A stretch of DNA of 64,000 nt. It comes from CADCTB01 sp964479465. GTDB lineage: Bacteria; Actinomycetota; Acidimicrobiia; Acidimicrobiales; AC-14. The stretch covers positions 28,139 to 92,138 of the forward strand of contig CAYZMG010000008.1 in NCBI GenBank assembly GCA_964479465.1. Reading direction: 5' to 3'. This document shows, piece by piece, positions 50,727 through 58,620 of this stretch (position 1 is its first letter; every line of letters begins with the position of its first letter). The translations under genes and the position numbers were made by a program. A model generated the notes under the pieces. That model saw only the letters and a program-made list of their open reading frames with translations, was not told the origin of the DNA and searched no databases.

Positions 50727-51177
50727 CGGCCAGCGGGGCAGCACGCTGCTGCTGTTCCCCGCTGCCCTGCTGATCATGCTCGCCATGGCCGCCGTCACCG
50801 TCGACAGCGCCATCGCCTTCATGGCCCAGCGCCAGCTCGTCAACGCCACTGCGGCGGCAGCCAACGACGCCGCCACCCAAGGGCTTTCCGATCGCGCCTT
50901 CTACGAGGGCGACCGCATCGAGCTGACCCAGTCCGAGGTGGAGAGCGTGGCCGTCGACCGGGTCTTCCAACTCGTCGACCCCGCCCGCCACCACGGCCTC
51001 ACCGTGACCGCCCAGGCGTCGGCGCCGGCGGGGGTCGGGTGCTCGTGGACCGTGCGGGTCAGCGCGTCCTCCCGGGTCGACGAGTTGTTCGGACGGGCGA
51101 TGCCGGGATCGAGCGGCCAGGTGGCCGTGCACGCCCAGTCGACGGCCTCGCCGAGACAGGCGGACGGAGGTTGCTGA
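50710..51177 (+). CDS. TadG/TadE-like pilus-locus protein
   Basis: A 155-residue protein: leader RPDGQRGSTL, a hydrophobic helix (LLFPAALLIMLAMAAVTVDS) and the segment AFMAQRQLVNATAAAANDAA seen in TadG/Rv3660-like flp-locus proteins, then an extracellular domain with a final cysteine. Start is GTG 50710. It is the last gene of the contiguous Tad run; an AT-rich promoter follows. Confidence 0.7.
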   Translation: MAARPDGQRGSTLLLFPAALLIMLAMAAVTVDSAIAFMAQRQLVNATAAAANDAATQGLSDRAFYEGDRIELTQSEVESVAVDRVFQLVDPARHHGLTVTAQASAPAGVGCSWTVRVSASSRVDELFGRAMPGSSGQVAVHAQSTASPRQADGGC

Positions 51178-51183
51178 AATAAC

Positions 51184-51213
51184 TTGAAATAGCATTCAAT
51201 ATGCTCATAGGAT
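51184..51213 (+). promoter_or_regulatory. Promoter for the pseudokinase operon
   Basis: TTGAAA (51184-51189), 18 bases, then TAGGAT (51208-51213). ATG 51222 begins eight bases after the -10, suggesting a leaderless transcript. The spacer contains the inverted repeat AGCAT-TCAAT-ATGCT. The region is strikingly AT-rich for this genome. Confidence 0.7.
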
Positions 51214-51221
51214 GTCGAACA

Positions 51222-52586
51222 ATGCGAGAGCGGACGTCGATGACCACGGACGCCACCGGCCGGCGGGTGATGGCCAAGGTGGGTGCCAGCGCCGAAGAGA
51301 CGGCCCGGCTGGAGCGCGAGGCCGATCTGCTCGAGGCCGCCCGCCACCCGGGCGTGGTCGAGCTGGTCGGAGTCGACGGCACCGGGGTGGGTTCAATGCT
51401 GTTGACCACCCACGTCGAGGGGCCGGCGCTCGCCGCCGTCGGCCCCCTGCCTCTGGAGGAGGCCGCCGGCCTTCTCGCCGCCCTGGCCAGCACCCTTGCC
51501 GACCTCCACGAGCTCGGTCTGGTCCACGGTGCCGTCTGCCCCGAGCACGTCATCGTGGGGCCGGGCGGCCGACCCGTGCTCTGCGCCCTGGGGTACGGCG
51601 GCCGCACGGGTGAGCCGGCTGGTCCTGCGCCGGCCGTCGGCAAGGCCTTCGCCGATCCGGCGCGGGCGGGCGCTGAGGCGCTCAGTCCGGCCTTCGACGT
51701 CTTCGGCGTGGGCGCCCTCGCCCGCTTCCTCGCGCCCAACCCTCCGCCGGGCCACGCGCTGGCGAGGGTGGCCGAGGAGGCGATGGCCGACGACCCCGAC
51801 GCCCGGCCGCCGGCCCGGGTGGTCGCCGAGGCCCTCCAGGAGGAGGTCCCGGCGGCCCGGCTGCCGCGCGGCCTCGCCGATGCGGCGCCGGCGCCGGCTC
51901 GCGCTGCTCCCGCCGACCCCCTGGCCGCGCTTCGCCGGGCGGGAACAGGCCCCCGGCGGCCGCCGCTGCGGCCCCGCTTCTCCATGGCGGTGGCGGCGAC
52001 GGCGGCGGTCGTCGTGGTCGGGGGCGCCATCGCCTTCGCCAGCTCGGCCAACCCGCCGACGGCAGCGCCGGTGGTCGAGCTGAGCGCAGTTCCCCCCCAC
52101 GAGGTCCAGCCCGGCCCGACCACGACCCGGGCCGGGCTGGCCTCGCCCGCGGCGTCGCTGCCGACGACCTCGACGTCGACCACGGTGGCTACCGCCCGGC
52201 GCGAGTGCCCGCCGGCCTCCGCCGTGCTCCAGGCCGACGTCGACGGCGACGGCTGCCCCGATGCGCTCCGCTACACCGACGGGCTCCTCGAAGCCGGCGG
52301 CGTTCGCTGGGCGCTCGGCCAGGCCGGAGACCAGGTGGCGGCCGGCGACTGGGGCTGCCAGGGCACCCGCACCCTGGCGCTGTTCCGCCCATCGACGGGA
52401 GAGGTCTTCCGCTTCGACGGCTGGGCCACGCCCGGTCAGGACATCACGGCCACCGCCGTCGTCCGGGTACCCGGGGGCGTCGCCATCCGGGCCGCCGACG
52501 TCGACCGGGACGGCTGCCACGAGGCGGTGGTCGAGCGGGCCACCGGCGCGGCCGAGGTCATCCGCCTGCCGAGGGTGTCACCATGA
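51222..52586 (+). CDS. Membrane-anchored pseudokinase with extracellular FG-GAP/VCBS-like domain
   Basis: Residues 1-215 resemble a Hanks-type Ser/Thr kinase: RRVMAKVG with the beta3 Lys, LEREADLLEAARHPGVVELV for helix C, LVHGAVCPEHVIVGPGGRPV in place of the catalytic loop, and ALGYGG in place of DFG. The catalytic Asp of HRD is replaced (HGA) and DFG is lost, so this is a pseudokinase by sequence. A transmembrane helix (SMAVAATAAVVVVGGAIAFA, about 255-275) and a Thr/Pro linker lead to an outside domain with ADVDGDGCPDALRYTDG and ADVDRDGCHEAVV, calcium-binding FG-GAP/VCBS-like. It is coupled to the next gene by an ATGA overlap. Confidence 0.8.
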   Translation: MRERTSMTTDATGRRVMAKVGASAEETARLEREADLLEAARHPGVVELVGVDGTGVGSMLLTTHVEGPALAAVGPLPLEEAAGLLAALASTLADLHELGLVHGAVCPEHVIVGPGGRPVLCALGYGGRTGEPAGPAPAVGKAFADPARAGAEALSPAFDVFGVGALARFLAPNPPPGHALARVAEEAMADDPDARPPARVVAEALQEEVPAARLPRGLADAAPAPARAAPADPLAALRRAGTGPRRPPLRPRFSMAVAATAAVVVVGGAIAFASSANPPTAAPVVELSAVPPHEVQPGPTTTRAGLASPAASLPTTSTSTTVATARRECPPASAVLQADVDGDGCPDALRYTDGLLEAGGVRWALGQAGDQVAAGDWGCQGTRTLALFRPSTGEVFRFDGWATPGQDITATAVVRVPGGVAIRAADVDRDGCHEAVVERATGAAEVIRLPRVSP

Positions 52587-53308
52587 GGCGCCTGGCCGTG
52601 GCGAGCCTGTGGGTCGCCGGCCTCGGCATGGCCGCGGTGGCCCTGCACTGGGCCGGCGCCGGCCCACTGGCCGGTCCGCCCCTGACCCGGCCCGGCAAGT
52701 GGGCGGCCTGGCTCGACGGTCGCGACCCGTTGACGGCTGCCTTCAGCGTCCTGCGCCTGGCGGCCCTGGGCGGCCTCTGGTACCTCGCCGCCATCACCCT
52801 GCTCGGCGCCGGCCTGCGGGCGGCCGGCGCTGTTCGCCTGGTGCAGGTCACCGACCGGATCACCATCGGGCCCGTGCGCCGGATGCTGGCCGGCAGCGTC
52901 AGCCTGGGGCTGGCGGCGTCGGGCGTGGTGGCCGTCGCCGGGCCGGCGCTGCGCCTACCCGCCGCCGTGGCCCAGACGTCGACCACCTCCACCACCGCAG
53001 TCCCGCAGGCCACCGTCACAATGCAACGTTTGGGGCCGGCGGAGCCGCCAGCCGGGTCGCCCGGTCCCGAGGTGACCCCGGTCTCCACGCCGGCGCCGGC
53101 GCCCGACCGCTGGACGGTGAAGCCCGGCGAGTGCTTCTGGACCATCGCCGAGGACGTGCTGGCCCAGCACCTGGGCCGCTCCCCCACCGACGCCGAGATC
53201 GTCCCCTACTGGGGGCGCCTGATCGAGGCCAACCGCTCGGAGCTCGCCCACCGTGACAACCCCGACCTCATCTTCCCGGCCCAGGTCTTCGTCATCCCAG
53301 CGCCGTAG
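52583..53308 (+). CDS. Membrane protein with C-terminal LysM-type domain
   Basis: A 241-residue protein with three hydrophobic segments (VASLWVAGLGMAAVALHWAG; LAALGGLWYLAAITLLGAGL; SVSLGLAASGVVAVAGPALR), a Pro/Thr linker and a C-terminal LysM-like domain (WTVKPGECFWTIAEDVLAQH; WGRLIEANRSEL; PDLIFPAQVFVIP) that binds peptidoglycan. It is translationally coupled to the pseudokinase, so the pair may report on or anchor to the cell wall near the Tad machine; this is inference from position. Confidence 0.82.
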   Translation: MRRLAVASLWVAGLGMAAVALHWAGAGPLAGPPLTRPGKWAAWLDGRDPLTAAFSVLRLAALGGLWYLAAITLLGAGLRAAGAVRLVQVTDRITIGPVRRMLAGSVSLGLAASGVVAVAGPALRLPAAVAQTSTTSTTAVPQATVTMQRLGPAEPPAGSPGPEVTPVSTPAPAPDRWTVKPGECFWTIAEDVLAQHLGRSPTDAEIVPYWGRLIEANRSELAHRDNPDLIFPAQVFVIPAP

Positions 53309-53318
53309 GCTTGGCTCC

Positions 53319-53858
53319 ATGGCGCTTCCCTGGGGTGCGGTGCTTACCGAGGACGACCTCGCCGCCATGCCCGACGACGGCCACCGATACGAGCTCCTCG
53401 ACGGGACTCTGCTCGTGACGCCGGCACCGAACGAAAATCACCAGACGTGTGTGACCTCCCTTGTCGTTCTGCTCCGCGTCGCTCGCCAACCCGGCCAGAA
53501 GGTCTTGGTGGCCCCGTTCGACGTGCGGCTCTCGCGGATCACCGTCCTCGAGCCCGACGTGCTCGTCGCCGACAAGGCCCACATCACGCCGGACCGCCTC
53601 GAGGGCCCGCCCCTGCTCGCCGTCGAGGTGCTCTCCCCCAGCACCCGCCGCATCGACCTCGGCTCCAAACGCCTGGCCTATGAGGCAGCCGGGGTGCCGG
53701 CGTACTGGCTGGTCGACCCCGAAGTCCCGAGCCTCACCGTGTTGGAGCTCGAGGCCGGCGGCTACGTCGAGCGGGCCACCGTTGCCGGCGACGAGGCCTT
53801 CCACGCCACCGTGCCGTTCGCCGTCACCGTCGTCCCCGCCCGCCTGCTCGACGACTGA
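53319..53858 (+). CDS. Uma2-family (DUF820) restriction-endonuclease-fold protein
   Basis: A 179-residue PD-(D/E)XK-fold protein: LTEDDLAAMPDDGHRYELLDGTL, VLEPDVLVADKAHI, PPLLAVEVLSPSTRRIDLGSKRLAYEAAGV and PAYWLVDPEVPSLTV are Uma2 hallmarks, with the active-site D...E-x-L pattern in EPDVLV and AVEVLSP. The biological role of Uma2 proteins is uncertain, though mobility or defence is often proposed. Start ATG 53319. Directly followed by a 30-bp tandem repeat. Confidence 0.88.
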   Translation: MALPWGAVLTEDDLAAMPDDGHRYELLDGTLLVTPAPNENHQTCVTSLVVLLRVARQPGQKVLVAPFDVRLSRITVLEPDVLVADKAHITPDRLEGPPLLAVEVLSPSTRRIDLGSKRLAYEAAGVPAYWLVDPEVPSLTVLELEAGGYVERATVAGDEAFHATVPFAVTVVPARLLDD

Positions 53859-53917
53859 CTGCCTCGCCGCTGTGAGGCACAGCGAACACTGCCTCGCCGC
53901 TGTGAGGCACAGCGAAC
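53858..53917. repeat. Tandem 30-bp duplication after the Uma2 gene
   Basis: Two perfect copies of a 30-base unit (ACTGCCTCGCCGCTGTGAGG plus CACAGCGAAC) without spacing. Each copy contains an inverted repeat, TGCCTC and GAGGCA. It lies between the convergent Uma2 and FKBP genes. Confidence 0.85.
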
Positions 53918-53925
53918 ACGCGGGC

Positions 53926-54567
53926 TCAGCCCGCCTTGGTGTCGACGATCTCCACCACGAACCAGAGGGTCTCGTCCGGGGAAATGTCGGGCGGCGACCC
54001 GGCGGCGCCGTAGCCCTGGTCGGGCGGGATCCCGAGCAGACGCCGGCCGCCGACCTGCATGCCGGGGATGCCGTCGGTCCAGCCCTTGATGACCCCGCTG
54101 AGGGAGAAGGGGGTCGGCTGGTTCCTGGAGTAGGAGGAGTCGAAGATGGTGCCGGTGGAGCACGACACGCCGATGTAATGGGCGGTCACGGTGTCGTTGG
54201 CCCCGACGGTGGCACCCGTCCCGACCGTGAGGTCCTCCTTGATCAGCTGCGCCGGCGGCGGCCCCAGCTTCACCGGCACCTCCGGCGCCCCCGCCGGCAG
54301 AGGGTCGGCAACGGGGACACACGGCTTGCCGGCGGCGGAGCCGATCGTGTCGCCGGCAAGCGTGGTGGTGGTTCCCTCGGTGGCGACGTCGGTGCTGTCG
54401 TCGTCGCCGCCGCGACTGAGCACGAACACCACCGCCAGGGCCACGACCACGCCAGCGCCGATCCGGATGGCCCGCCGGCGCCGGGCCCGGGCTCGGGCGA
54501 GCGCCAGTTCCTGGGCCCGCCGGGCCTCGCGCATCGCCTTCTGTCGGTCTCGCTTCGCTCCGGCCAT
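53926..54567 (-). CDS. FKBP-type peptidyl-prolyl isomerase, membrane anchored
   Basis: A 213-residue protein. A very basic N-terminus (KRDRQKAMREARRAQELALA) and one transmembrane helix (IGAGVVVALAVVFVLS) hold an extracytoplasmic FKBP domain (about 110-213): DTVTAHYIGVSCSTGTIFDS, LSGVIKGWTDGIPGMQVGGR, RLLGIPPDQGYG and LWFVVEIVDT. It probably assists folding of exported proteins. ATG 54567 is the start. The hairpin GCGGGC-TCA-GCCCGC covers the stop region. Confidence 0.9.
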   Translation of the reverse strand: MAGAKRDRQKAMREARRAQELALARARARRRRAIRIGAGVVVALAVVFVLSRGGDDDSTDVATEGTTTTLAGDTIGSAAGKPCVPVADPLPAGAPEVPVKLGPPPAQLIKEDLTVGTGATVGANDTVTAHYIGVSCSTGTIFDSSYSRNQPTPFSLSGVIKGWTDGIPGMQVGGRRLLGIPPDQGYGAAGSPPDISPDETLWFVVEIVDTKAG

Positions 54568-54609
54568 GTGGCAAGGTACCAAGCCCCGCCGACCCATTAG
54601 CGTTCGCCC

Positions 54610-55974
54610 ATGGCGAATGTGCGGGTATGGGAGGACGACCCCCTGGCGGGTGCGGTGACGGTCGAGCGGGCGCAAGCCAAGCTGCCGAAGACGCCGCTGG
54701 GCATCACCATCGACGTGCCGGCGCCTCCGGCCAGCCTCTACGACCCGGGCACGCCGGAGTTCCGGTACTGGCAGGCGGCCGACGCCCTGGCCCGGGGGGT
54801 GGCGTTCTGGAAGGCGGTCGTCCCCAAGGGCACGTCGTGGCAGGCGGGCAAGACCCTGCCCGTCCGCCTCGACGCCGGCGACAGGCTCAACGCCGTCTAC
54901 ACCCGGGGCGACCTGCGGTTCTTCCACAGCTCGGTGGCGGGCACGATGGTCTTCACCGGCGAGAGCCCCGACGTGGTGTGCCACGAGATGGGCCACGCCG
55001 TCCTCGACGCCTTACGGCCCCAGCTCTGGGACGCCATGAGCCACGAGGTCGCCGCCTTCCACGAGTCCTTCGGTGACATGAGCGCCATCCTCGTCGCCCT
55101 CCAGCAGCCCTCCATCCGGGAGGAGGTGCTGGCCGAGACCGGCGGGGCCCTCTACCGGTCGTCGCGCTTGTCCCGGGTGGCCGAGCAGCTCGGATGGGGC
55201 CAGCGCCAGCGCCAGCCGTGCTCGGCCGAGGGCGACTGCCTGCGCAACGCGGTCAACTGCTTCGCCTACCAGCGCCCCACGACGCTGCCCAACACCTCGC
55301 CGGCGGTGCTCCTGTCCTCGGCGCCGCACTCCTTCTCCCGGGTGTTCACCGGCGCCTTCTTCCAGATGTACGCGGGCATGGTCGTGCTCCTGCGCCGGCC
55401 GCCGACCGCCGACGACCTGCTCCAGGCCAGCATCGACGCCGGCCGGCTACTGGTGACCGCGGTGCAGGCCGCCCCCATCGTGGCTGACTACATGGCCCAG
55501 GTGGCAGCCCACATCCTCGAAGCGGACAAGGCCCTCTTCGAGGGTCGCTACGCCTCGGCCATCGAGTTCGGGATGGCCGGCCGGGGCATCCTGTCGCTGC
55601 CCTCGGCCCGGGCCGTCACCTCCTCGCCGGCGCCGGCGCCCAACCTGGCGGACTTCGGCGCCCTGGCCGGCGCCGACCTGCCCTCCGCCGCCTTCACGGG
55701 CAGCGAGTTCGGCCTCGACCGGCCCGTGATCATGCGGGTGCCCGGTCAACCCCGGCGGCTGGCGGCGTTGGCCGTCGACACCGACGGCGGGTCACTGGCC
55801 GGGGCCCCGGCCGAGGAAGTGGCGGCCGGCTTCCTGCGCGAGTTGATGCTGCGCCAGCGGGTGGTCCTGCCCGCCGACGGCGACGTCGACCCCGACGGGC
55901 CGGGGCCGCTGAAGAGCCACCGCCTTGTCGACCAGGACGACCATTTCAGAGTCGAGCGCGTGCTCGTCGACTAA
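54610..55974 (+). CDS. Gluzincin-type metallopeptidase without a signal peptide
   Basis: A 454-residue protein. The zinc motif HEMGH (residues 125-129) is followed 23 residues later by HESFGD, where E152 is in the place of the third ligand of thermolysin/M4-M36-like gluzincins. PHSFSRVFTGAFFQMYAGMV resembles the helix after the active site in those enzymes. No signal peptide or helix is seen, unusual for the class; it begins MANVRVWEDDPLAGA. The C-terminal ~100 residues are unassigned. Start ATG 54610 is separated from the divergent FKBP gene by 42 bases. Confidence 0.8.
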   Translation: MANVRVWEDDPLAGAVTVERAQAKLPKTPLGITIDVPAPPASLYDPGTPEFRYWQAADALARGVAFWKAVVPKGTSWQAGKTLPVRLDAGDRLNAVYTRGDLRFFHSSVAGTMVFTGESPDVVCHEMGHAVLDALRPQLWDAMSHEVAAFHESFGDMSAILVALQQPSIREEVLAETGGALYRSSRLSRVAEQLGWGQRQRQPCSAEGDCLRNAVNCFAYQRPTTLPNTSPAVLLSSAPHSFSRVFTGAFFQMYAGMVVLLRRPPTADDLLQASIDAGRLLVTAVQAAPIVADYMAQVAAHILEADKALFEGRYASAIEFGMAGRGILSLPSARAVTSSPAPAPNLADFGALAGADLPSAAFTGSEFGLDRPVIMRVPGQPRRLAALAVDTDGGSLAGAPAEEVAAGFLRELMLRQRVVLPADGDVDPDGPGPLKSHRLVDQDDHFRVERVLVD

Positions 55975-56032
55975 GGGCGTTCCGGCTGCGTTTGCCCGCG
56001 ATATGCGTGGGCAAGTGCAGCCAGTTCGCAGG

Positions 56033-56584
56033 TTACGCCGGCTGCAACCTCAGTTGGAGGTCGTCGAGGCGGCGCAGGAGAGCGTCGGCGTCGGTGCCGA
56101 ACAGGCCGGCGATGGCCCGGATGTCGTCGGCGCGGATGGTGAGCACCCGACCATTGAAGTCCTGACGGCGCACCTGGATGCTGCTCAGGTACCGGTACAC
56201 CATCGCGAGCTCGGGATCACCGTCGACGGCCTGGAAGCGGGCCAGGTCGAAGGTGACCTTCGACGGCCACACCGGCGTGGTCGGACCCACCTCTGCGGGC
56301 TCGACGCCTGCCGCCGGCGGTTCGGTGGGGACCTCCCCGTCACGGGGCAGGAGCTGGTCGACCGGCACCCGGTAGAAGTCGGCAAGGCGCTGGAGCCGGG
56401 GCACGGAGATGACCCGCTCACCGCGCTCGTAGGCACCGAGAACGGAAGCCTTGAACTCCTGGGTTGACGCGGATTCGACCTCTTGCAGGGACAGGCGCTT
56501 CTGGCGCCTGATCGCCCGCAGCCGTTGCCCAACCCGGCGGGCATACGTCAACGCAGGCCCAGCCAGCTCGGTCTCGTCGCTCAA
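56033..56584 (-). CDS. bldD: BldD-like XRE-family regulator
   Basis: A 183-residue protein. The N-terminal helix-turn-helix (RLRAIRRQKRLSLQEVESAS and YERGERVISVPRLQRLADFY) closely resembles Streptomyces BldD, and the C-terminal domain has VRRQDFNGRVLTIRADDIRA. BldD binds tetrameric c-di-GMP through R-G-D-X8-R-Q-D-D; here the pattern is R140-x-D142-X8-R151-x-D153-D154, so the charged residues are retained. A c-di-GMP-responsive repressor of developmental or adhesion genes is likely. Start is TTG 56584. The upstream region is AT-rich (promoter). Confidence 0.85.
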   Translation of the reverse strand: MSDETELAGPALTYARRVGQRLRAIRRQKRLSLQEVESASTQEFKASVLGAYERGERVISVPRLQRLADFYRVPVDQLLPRDGEVPTEPPAAGVEPAEVGPTTPVWPSKVTFDLARFQAVDGDPELAMVYRYLSSIQVRRQDFNGRVLTIRADDIRAIAGLFGTDADALLRRLDDLQLRLQPA

Positions 56585-56698
56585 GGCCGAGCCCCCCCTT
56601 CTCCGTCCGGCACTTCAGTCACTTACTGTGGTTATTTAGTCTACCTGACTATCGCCCTGCGTGCCGGAGTGCTTACCCTCCGGGGTCAGCCGGGGCGA

Positions 56699-56719
56699 GA
56701 CCGGCCCGGGAGGCCGGTC
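56699..56719. repeat. Palindromic repeat GACCGGCC-N5-GGCCGGTC, copy 2
   Basis: Same perfect stem as at 32674-32694, with loop CGGGA; the following GGTCCAGGAAGCACTCACAGG is also similar to copy 1. It lies 11 bases after the rsmE stop, at the right edge of the accessory block. Confidence 0.6.
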
Positions 56720-56729
56720 CAGGAAGCAC

Positions 56730-57452
56730 TCACAGGGGGCCATCGGAGATGGCCCCCGTGACGACGCCGGCCCGTAGCGCGCAGAGCAGGGTTCCGGCGA
56801 CGAGGGCGGCGGTTTCCGTACGGAGTACCGAGGGCCCCAGGCCCACCAGCGCCGGCGCCGAAGCCAGCTCGGAATCGTCCCAGCCCCCCTCGGGCCCTAT
56901 CAGTACCACGGGGTGGGCCAGCGCCGGCGGGCCGGCGCCGGGGTGGGCCAGGGCGGCGCCGGCCTCGCCGGCCACGGCCGCGAACGGGGTGACGCCGGCG
57001 ATGGTGGGCAGCCACACCCGCCGGCTCTGCATGGCCGCCTCCCGAGCCACCCGGCGCAGGCGGGCCAGCTGACCGCCGGCCTCGCCAGGTGGCCAACGGA
57101 CCACGGAGCGTGCCGTCAGCAGGGGAACGATCCGGTCGATGCCGACCTCGGTCAGCTTCTGGACGGCCCACTCCGGGCGCTGCCCTTTGACCACGGCGAA
57201 CGCCACCGTGACCTCCGGACTCGGGCGGGGAACCCGCTCGACTTCCCCCGCCGGCTCCAGCGCCGGCCCGAACCGGCACCGCAGCCGGCCGCCGGCGCCG
57301 TCCGAAACGGTGATCTCCTCGCCGGCCCGCAGCCGGAGCACCCGTTCGAGGTGGTGGCGGTCGTCCGGCGACAGCGCCGGCGCGCCGAGATCATCGACGA
57401 AGGCGTGGGCCCGAGCGGCCGAGGTCGCCAGAGCCGCTACTTGAACGCCCAT
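56730..57452 (-). CDS. rsmE: 16S rRNA (uracil-1498-N3) methyltransferase RsmE
   Basis: A SPOUT-fold methyltransferase of 240 residues: PUA-like N-terminal domain (HHLERVLRLRAGEEITVSDG), QKLTEVGIDRIVPLLTARSV, REAAMQSRRVWLPTI and the knot motif VVLIGPEGGWDDSEL, ending VLRTETAALVAGTLL. Methylates U1498 of 16S rRNA. Its ATG starts directly after the dnaJ stop, the usual dnaJ-rsmE order. Confidence 0.94.
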   Translation of the reverse strand: MGVQVAALATSAARAHAFVDDLGAPALSPDDRHHLERVLRLRAGEEITVSDGAGGRLRCRFGPALEPAGEVERVPRPSPEVTVAFAVVKGQRPEWAVQKLTEVGIDRIVPLLTARSVVRWPPGEAGGQLARLRRVAREAAMQSRRVWLPTIAGVTPFAAVAGEAGAALAHPGAGPPALAHPVVLIGPEGGWDDSELASAPALVGLGPSVLRTETAALVAGTLLCALRAGVVTGAISDGPL

Positions 57453-58613
57453 CTACTTGAAGGCACTGCGGACCTTGGCGAAAAAGCCCGACTCCGCCGG
57501 CGCCACGTCCTCGCCTCGCGCCCCGGCGAAGAGCCGCAGGAGGTCTTCCTGCTCCTTGGTGAGCTCGGTCGGCGTGTCGACCACGACCTGCACCAGCAGG
57601 TCACCCCGGCCCCGGCCGTTGACGTCGGGCACCCCTCGGCCCCGGAGGCGGAAAACCTTGCCGGGCTGGGTGCCCCGGGGGATCACGAGATCCTCGGTGC
57701 CGTCGAGGGTCTCGTAGCGCAGGTGGGCTCCCAGCGCGGCCTGGGCCATGGGCACGTGCAGCACGTGGACCAGGTCGTTGCCCTGGCGCAGGAAGCGGTC
57801 GTCGGCCTTGACCCGCAGGTGGACGAACAGGTCCCCGGACCGTCCACCCCTTGGGCCGGCGGCGCCCCGCCCGCCGAGCTGGAGGGTGTTGCCGTCGTCC
57901 ACGCCGGCGGGGATGTCGACGGTGTAGGCCTTCTCCTCGCTGCGCCGGCCCTCGCCCCGGCAGTCCGGGCACGGCGTCTGGATCTCCTGGCCCATCCCGT
58001 TGCACCGGGGGCAGGGCCGGGCGGTGACCATCTGGCCGAGGATCGACTGGCGGACCTGGCGGATCTCGCCGGCGCCGGCGCAGACCGAGCAGGTGGTGGC
58101 CGACGTGCCGGGCTTGGCGCCGGTGGCGTCGCAGGTCGAGCACGGCACCGGCACCCGGACGCGGATTTCCTTCGACGTCCCGAAGACCGCGGAGCGGAAG
58201 TCGATCTCGACGGTGACCTCCATGTCGGCGCCCCGGGGCGCCCCGGCCTGGCCCCGGCCCCGGCCCTGGCCGAAGCCGCTGGCGCCGCCGCCGAAGAAGC
58301 TGTTGAACAGGTCGCCCAGGCCGGCGCCGAACAGATCCTCGAAGCCGCCGGCACCTCCCGCGCCGCCGCCGGCGCCACTTCCCCGCAGGCCCTCGGGGCC
58401 GAACATGTCATACCGGCGCCGGCGCTCGGGGTCGCGCAGGGTTTCATAGGCCAGGGTCACCAGCTTGAAGCGCTCCTCGGCCTCGGCGTTGCCGGGGTTG
58501 GCGTCGGGGTGCAGCTCCCGGGCCAGTTTGCGGTAGGCGCGCTTGATCTCGTCCTCGGTGGCGCTGCGGCCGACGCCCAGCAGCTCGTAGAAGTCGCCGA
58601 TCTCGGGGGGCAT
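57453..58613 (-). CDS. dnaJ: Chaperone DnaJ
   Basis: A DnaK co-chaperone, type I, 386 residues: J domain with HPD (YRKLARELHPDANPG), Gly/Phe-rich linker, four zinc-finger repeats (CSTCDATG, CSVCAGAG, CPRCNGMG, CPDCRGEG) and the C-terminal substrate domain. It stimulates DnaK ATP hydrolysis. It follows hrcA by seven bases. Confidence 0.97.
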   Translation of the reverse strand: MPPEIGDFYELLGVGRSATEDEIKRAYRKLARELHPDANPGNAEAEERFKLVTLAYETLRDPERRRRYDMFGPEGLRGSGAGGGAGGAGGFEDLFGAGLGDLFNSFFGGGASGFGQGRGRGQAGAPRGADMEVTVEIDFRSAVFGTSKEIRVRVPVPCSTCDATGAKPGTSATTCSVCAGAGEIRQVRQSILGQMVTARPCPRCNGMGQEIQTPCPDCRGEGRRSEEKAYTVDIPAGVDDGNTLQLGGRGAAGPRGGRSGDLFVHLRVKADDRFLRQGNDLVHVLHVPMAQAALGAHLRYETLDGTEDLVIPRGTQPGKVFRLRGRGVPDVNGRGRGDLLVQVVVDTPTELTKEQEDLLRLFAGARGEDVAPAESGFFAKVRSAFK

Positions 58614-58620
58614 TGTTTCT

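Noticed and set aside
53858..53917. CRISPR array
   Set aside because: Only two directly abutting units without spacers.
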